Origin: Hymenobacter terricola
Lineage (GTDB): Bacteria; Bacteroidota; Bacteroidia; Cytophagales; Hymenobacteraceae
NCBI RefSeq assembly: GCF_017921975.2
Contig: NZ_JAGEMO020000018.1
Coordinates: 1 to 64,000, forward strand
Reading direction: 5' to 3'
DNA: 64,000 nt
Shown here piece by piece: positions 63,104-64,000 of the stretch. Positions within the stretch are counted from its first letter, which is position 1, and every line of letters begins with the position of its first letter. The notes below the pieces were generated by a model that saw nothing but the letters and a program-made list of their open reading frames with translations, searched no databases and was not told the origin of the DNA. The translations under genes were made by a program, and so were the position numbers.

Positions 63104-64000
63104 ATGCACAAGCTTTTTCTGGCTATGCTGGCGCTGTGGTGCCTGTTGGCGCATCCGGCGGCGGCAGCTGCGCCGGTTGCTGGTACTACCGCGGCCACGC
63201 TGCTGGCCAACCTGTTCAATAACTACTGGGAGGACCGCGCCCGGCTGTTTCCGCTGATGGCTACGGCCCAGGGCGACAACCGTTTCAACGACCGGCTGCC
63301 CAACGACCAAACCCGCGCTTTCCGCCAGCAGCAGGCGCGTTTTTACCAGCGCTACCTGAACGACTTGCTGAACATTGACCGGGCCCGGCTCTCGGCCGAC
63401 GACAAGCTCAGCTACGACATTTTCCAGCACGAAATGCGCAGCCGGATTGAAGGCACGCGCCTGAAGACGTGGATGATGCCATTTGCCCAGTTCTACAGCC
63501 TGCCCACGACGCTGGGCCAGCTGGGGGCGGGCACGGGCGCGCAGCCCTTCAAAACGGTGAAGGACTACGACAACTGGCTGGCCCGGATGAGCAGGTTTCC
63601 GGTGTGGGCCGACTCGGCCATCGGCAACTTCCGGCAGGGCATGAAGGCGGCCGTGGTGCTGCCCCGCGTGCTGGTGCTGAAAATGGTGCCCCAGCTCCAG
63701 GCCCAGATAACGGCCGACGCTTCCAAAAGCCTGTTTTATGGGCCCATTACGTGGCTGCCGGCCAGCTTTTCGGCCGATGACAAGGCCCGCCTCACGGCTG
63801 CCTACCAGCAGGCCATTCTCACCGAGATAGTGCCTACCTACCGCAAGCTGGCCGACTTCCTGAAGACCGAATACCTGCCCCAGGCCCGCAGCAGCAGCGG
63901 CCTGAGCGACGTGCCCGGCGGCGCCGAAATGTACCGCTACGACGTGCGCCTGATGACCACCACCGACCGCACGCCCGACGCCATTTACCAAACCGGCCTG
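63104..64000 (+). CDS. Second DUF885-family protein (partial at window end)
   Basis: An open frame from ATG 63104 runs off the right edge, giving 299 codons. A signal peptide (KLFLAMLALWCLLAHPAAAA) lacks the lipobox of the first copy. The mature part closely follows the upstream DUF885 protein (ATAQGDNRFNDRLPNDQTRA, WMMPFAQFYSLPTTLGQLGA, PFKTVKDYDNWLARM, SKSLFYGPITWLP). The catalytic part is beyond the window. It is a tandem paralogue of the preceding gene. Confidence 0.88.
   Translation, partial: MHKLFLAMLALWCLLAHPAAAAAPVAGTTAATLLANLFNNYWEDRARLFPLMATAQGDNRFNDRLPNDQTRAFRQQQARFYQRYLNDLLNIDRARLSADDKLSYDIFQHEMRSRIEGTRLKTWMMPFAQFYSLPTTLGQLGAGTGAQPFKTVKDYDNWLARMSRFPVWADSAIGNFRQGMKAAVVLPRVLVLKMVPQLQAQITADASKSLFYGPITWLPASFSADDKARLTAAYQQAILTEIVPTYRKLADFLKTEYLPQARSSSGLSDVPGGAEMYRYDVRLMTTTDRTPDAIYQTGL

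Overview
The window reads as chromosomal DNA of a GC-rich Bacteroidota, most likely a Hymenobacter-like member of the Cytophagales (the genus is inference). The evidence is: the 5' end of a Bacteroidota-type 16S rRNA gene on the minus strand; promoters of the Bacteroidota form (TTG about 20 nt upstream of TAnnTTTG); two SusC/SusD pairs; several secreted proteins with C-terminal type IX secretion (T9SS) sorting domains; frequent TTG and GTG starts without clear Shine-Dalgarno sites; and many intergenic inverted-repeat families.

1-8.8 kb is housekeeping. An rRNA operon start with four tandem promoters is followed by purA, a STAS protein and a Fur regulator (overlapping), a CHY zinc-finger protein behind a RelA/SpoT enzyme, tRNA-Leu(UAG), trigger factor and clpP. 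8.8-16.6 kb holds an S9 prolyl oligopeptidase and a decayed hybrid sensor kinase joined to an outer-membrane barrel remnant. These separate clpP from clpX. 16.7-30.8 kb has a large secreted metalloprotease with TIG repeats, lpxB, a 6-pyruvoyl tetrahydropterin synthase-like gene, a metal/cobalamin-type ABC permease and binding protein, divergent hldD, a FAD/NAD(P) protein, a quinone-oxidoreductase-like gene, a rhomboid protease and a membrane protein sharing the rhomboid's N-terminal module.

30.9-54.3 kb is a glycan region. It has a GHL10-type hydrolase, a minus-strand SusC-SusD-lipoprotein set, and a divergent plus-strand SusC-SusD-nagB-nagX set followed by proC. Beyond these lie an acyl-CoA ligase, a small GxxExxY gene flanked by inverted repeats, and a GH3/serine-hydrolase fusion. 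The most coherent reading is uptake and breakdown of an amino-sugar polymer or peptidoglycan fragments, with GlcN-6-P deaminase feeding central metabolism. 54.4-64 kb carries two T9SS cargo proteins, a 47-residue His-rich secreted peptide, a barrel protein, a lipoprotein and two tandem DUF885 proteins, the second cut by the window end.

The most unusual material is intergenic. There is an array of eight palindromic cores spaced 43 bp apart, with paired base changes in its arms. A long hairpin repeat occurs five times, several copies lying inside sus operons. The GxxExxY cassette has about 47-bp terminal inverted repeats. One T9SS gene changes base composition at its domain boundary. No CRISPR array, integrase or recognisable IS transposase was seen.
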